From NCBI GenBank assembly GCA_938003715.1, contig CALKYK010000033.1:1-7927 (forward strand): a DNA stretch of 7,927 nt. Direction: 5' to 3'. Both the position numbers and the translations under genes were made by a program. Origin of the DNA: an uncultured Gammaproteobacteria bacterium. GTDB lineage: Bacteria; Pseudomonadota; Gammaproteobacteria; Steroidobacterales; Woeseiaceae. Below are positions 6,487-7,927 of the stretch, one piece after another; positions within the stretch are counted from its first letter, which is position 1; each line of letters opens with the position of its first letter. The notes under the pieces are model-generated. The model was given only the letters and a program-made list of their open reading frames with translations, did not search any database and had not been told where the DNA came from.

Positions 6487-6821
6487 CGGCGTGGCGCAAC
6501 GGGTTCGCGCGCATCGAAATGCCGGTCCGGCCGGAACAGCGCAACACGATCGGCTACCTGCACGGCGGCGTCATTTCGTCGCTGCTCGACATCGTCGGCG
6601 GCGTCGCGGGGAGCTACGGCATTGCCGACGACTACGTGTCCATCACCGTCAACATCAACTGCAACTTCATGGCGCCGCACCAGGCGAAAAAGGCGGTCGC
6701 CGAGGGCGAACTGGTGCGCAAGACCGGCTCGCTGTTTTTCGCCACCGCGAAGCTCTACGACCCGGAGAAAAACCTGCTTTGCGCGACGGCAACGGGCACC
6801 TACAAGACCAAGAAACGATAG
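6399..6821 (+). CDS. PaaI-like hotdog-fold acyl-CoA thioesterase, start disrupted or unresolved
   Basis: The thioesterase-like frame can be read from VFTKEQSITLL at 6399 to TGA/TAG-type stop at 6819-6821, about 140 residues and a normal single-hotdog length. Signature: Asn49, then GYLHGGVISSLLD (52-64), with His55-Gly-Gly and Asp64 matching the catalytic region of PaaI-type enzymes that hydrolyse acyl-CoA to free acid and CoA. Later strands (SITVNINCNFMAPHQAKK; GELVRKTGSLFFATAKLYD) also fit. The first in-frame ATG is at 6519, but it would remove 40 residues of homologous N-terminus (LEFLGFRLTAWRNGFARIE) and has no ribosome site. The natural-looking ATG at 6394 is out of frame by one base. Restoring one base near 6397-6399 would give M-x-VFTKEQ. 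The gene therefore carries a frameshift, a sequence error or an unusual start. It overlaps the redoxin frame by 88 bases. Family is good; the start is unresolved. Confidence 0.75.
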   Translation, partial: VFTKEQSITLLRESCLYTGTYLEFLGFRLTAWRNGFARIEMPVRPEQRNTIGYLHGGVISSLLDIVGGVAGSYGIADDYVSITVNINCNFMAPHQAKKAVAEGELVRKTGSLFFATAKLYDPEKNLLCATATGTYKTKKR

Positions 6822-6860
6822 ACCCAGACAACGCCTCACACGCCGGGAGGGCGCGTGCAC

Positions 6861-7619
6861 ATGTTCGAACTCGACAACAAGGTCGCGCTGATCACCGGCG
6901 CGGGATCCGGCCTCGGCCGGCAGTTTGCCCTGACGCTCGCCGATGCCGGCGCCACCGTGGTCCCCGCCGCGCGCCGGCGCAAGAAACTCGAGGAAACCGC
7001 CGATATCGTGCGCGACAAGGGGGGCACCGCGTTCTGCGTCGAACTCGACGTCACGGATCCGCTGTCGGTGACGAACTGCGTCCGCGAAGCGGTCAGCGAG
7101 GCGGGCGTGCCCGACATACTCGTCAACAATGCCGGCATCGCCCGGCAGGGGTTCATCACCGAGCAGTCGATCGAGGACTGGGACGCCGTCATGGACACCA
7201 ACCTGCGCGGCGTTTTCGTCATGGCGCAGGCCGTCGCCACAGCGCTGATCCGCGCCGACAAGCCCGGTTCGATCATCAACATCGCCTCGATCCTCGGGCT
7301 GCGCGTCAGCAAGGCGCTGGCCTCCTACATCGCCGCCAAGGCCGGCGTCGTACACCTGACCCGAGCGATGGCGCTCGAATTTTCGCGGTATCGCATTCGT
7401 GTCAATGCGCTGGCGCCCGGCTACTTCATCACCGAGATCAATCAGGACCAGTTTGAAAAGGGAGCGGAGGCGATGGTCAGGCAGCGTGTGCCGATGGGTC
7501 GGGTCGGCGAACTCGAGGAAATAGCCGGGCCGCTGCTGCTGCTTGCGTCCGATGCCGGCAGCTACATGACCGGAAGCATCATCGCCGTCGACGGCGGCCA
7601 CCTGTGCGGCAGCCTCTGA
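6861..7619 (+). CDS. Short-chain dehydrogenase/reductase (classical SDR, FabG-like)
   Basis: This 252-residue classical SDR is complete. The nucleotide-binding motif TGAGSGLG lies at 12-19, LDVTD at 62-66, NNAG at 89-92 and Asn114 in the helix 4 region. Catalytic Ser143 is followed by Tyr156-x3-Lys160 (SYIAAK). The C-terminal VDGG at 243-246 is usual for the family. The arginines after the second strand (AARRR, 36-40) suggest NADP(H) rather than NAD(H), an inference only. Likely substrates are 3-hydroxy-/3-ketoacyl thioesters or another alcohol/ketone, given the acyl-CoA neighbours; the motifs do not decide. GGGAGG at 6845-6850 serves either ATG 6861 (10-base gap) or GTG 6855 (4-base gap, adding two residues). 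I chose ATG because the conserved N-terminus begins there. It follows the thioesterase by 39 bases and is probably in the same operon. Confidence 0.92.
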   Translation: MFELDNKVALITGAGSGLGRQFALTLADAGATVVPAARRRKKLEETADIVRDKGGTAFCVELDVTDPLSVTNCVREAVSEAGVPDILVNNAGIARQGFITEQSIEDWDAVMDTNLRGVFVMAQAVATALIRADKPGSIINIASILGLRVSKALASYIAAKAGVVHLTRAMALEFSRYRIRVNALAPGYFITEINQDQFEKGAEAMVRQRVPMGRVGELEEIAGPLLLLASDAGSYMTGSIIAVDGGHLCGSL

Positions 7620-7661
7620 TCGACACGCTCGTGTCCGTCGCAGCCTGAACGGCACGGAATC

Positions 7662-7712
7662 ATGGGTCCGCTCCGGGACGTGAAGATCATCGAATTCGCC
7701 CGCCTCGCGCCC
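7662..7712 (+). pseudogene. Start of a CaiB/BaiF-family CoA-transferase or alpha-methylacyl-CoA racemase, broken after ~17 codons
   Basis: ATG 7662 opens with MGPLRDVKIIEFARLAPG, which matches the characteristic N-terminus of CaiB/BaiF proteins ('GpL.gvrviefa.l.PgP...mlLadlGAeV'). These enzymes move CoA between acids or racemise alpha-methylacyl-CoA. After Gly18 (codon 7713-7715 onward) the family pattern stops: instead of the expected 'PF..m.LAdlGAeV' the frame reads HDHLGPRLDQ and continues as antisense of a DJ-1-type gene, open to the window edge. It lies 42 bases after the SDR on the same strand and fits as the next operon gene. The ribosome site is weak. Identification rests on a short segment and is moderately confident. 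The truncation may be real or an assembly join. Confidence 0.5.
7692..7712. other. Inverted junction between CaiB-type and DJ-1-type coding sequence
   Basis: Plus-strand CaiB-like coding and minus-strand DJ-1-like coding both fit their families up to this stretch and neither fits beyond it. GAATTC (7692-7697) is followed by GCCCGCCTCGCGCCCGGC, which reads EFARLAPG on the plus strand and, on the minus strand, AGREAGEF continuing from VVV. Both are acceptable family sequence, so the exact crossover is hidden in a short shared segment. This looks like a breakpoint of an inversion or a chimeric join. Confidence 0.5.
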
Positions 7713-7838
7713 GGCCACGACCACCTCGGCCCCCGCCTCGATCAGTCGCAGCTTCGGATACCACAGTTCCAGGTCTTCGTAGATATCCCCCACGAACGTC
7801 AGCACCCGCTTTCCATCCAACTCGCGTCCCGTTGCCAT
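7698..7838 (-). pseudogene. 5' fragment of a DJ-1/PfpI-family (type 1 glutamine amidotransferase-like) gene
   Basis: On the minus strand ATG 7838 begins MATGRELDGKRVLTFVGDIY, followed by EDLELWYPKLRLIEAGAEVV and VAG. This is the N-terminal beta-alpha-beta of DJ-1/PfpI proteins, with Glu21 at the position of their conserved catalytic-site glutamate. The nucleophilic cysteine region should come about 60-80 residues later but is absent, because after residue ~47 the frame runs through the antisense of the CaiB-like start, the SDR and the thioesterase. The minus frame stays open to 6363 only because of GC-rich antisense bias. The start is well supported by AGGAGG (complement of 7844-7849) five bases upstream. 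Upstream bases 7839-7927 look like its own leader. Members act as amidases, glyoxalases/deglycases or stress proteins; which is unknown here. Confidence 0.6.
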
Positions 7839-7927
7839 CTCGGCCTCCTCGTCGTCACGTTGCCTTGCGCCTGCGTAGCCCTCGCCCCGCATTTTAACCC
7901 TCGTCTGTGCCCTGCCACCCGTGAAAG

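Noticed and set aside
6363..7892. A 509-codon minus-strand frame covering the thioesterase, SDR and right end.
   Set aside because: Only its first part (from ATG 7838 to about 7698) resembles a real protein, the DJ-1/PfpI N-terminus. The rest is antisense of the SDR and thioesterase.

Overview
The window is GC-rich DNA, roughly 60-65% G+C by eye, with strong G/C preference at third codon positions and several GTG/TTG starts. It looks like a proteobacterial, perhaps gammaproteobacterial, chromosome; that placement is an impression from protein style and was not tested. The theme is acyl-CoA metabolism, centred on a coenzyme-B12 radical mutase of the fused isobutyryl-CoA mutase (IcmF) type.

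Layout. (1) Positions 2-322 hold the C-terminal end of an enoyl-CoA hydratase/isomerase. (2) Positions 483-1193 encode a secreted protein with a Sel1/TPR-like repeat. (3) A TetR-family repressor lies on the minus strand (1212-1802), divergent from the mutase genes. The AT-rich gap between them carries a perfect 20-bp inverted repeat (1855-1874) that overlaps plausible promoters on both strands. (4) Positions 1963-2472 encode a B12-binding domain and 2482-5421 a GTPase-plus-mutase protein. Together they equal one IcmF, cut in the interdomain linker by an in-frame TAG. (5) A four-helix membrane protein with a CPVC redoxin domain (5536-6486) runs into a hotdog thioesterase (ends 6821) whose N-terminus is out of frame with the only nearby ATG. 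(6) A short-chain dehydrogenase/reductase occupies 6861-7619. (7) The first ~17 codons of a CaiB/BaiF CoA-transferase or racemase (7662-7712) then run directly into the antisense 5' end of a DJ-1/PfpI-family gene (minus strand, starting at 7838). Both genes are broken at a short shared stretch next to a GAATTC.

Working model. The TetR protein probably senses an acyl-CoA or related ligand, controls its own gene and represses the mutase operon through the palindrome. The mutase carries the Phe/Gln pair typical of isobutyryl-/n-butyryl-CoA mutases rather than the Tyr/Arg pair of methylmalonyl-CoA mutase. Its attached G-protein would load and protect the cofactor. The thioesterase, SDR and CaiB-type genes fit further handling of branched or short acyl-CoAs. 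The redoxin is the unexpected member.

The points most worth checking are the split IcmF, the redoxin/thioesterase frame break and the inverted CaiB/DJ-1 junction. The last two could be assembly errors. I found no rRNA, tRNA, CRISPR array, insertion sequence or phage gene.
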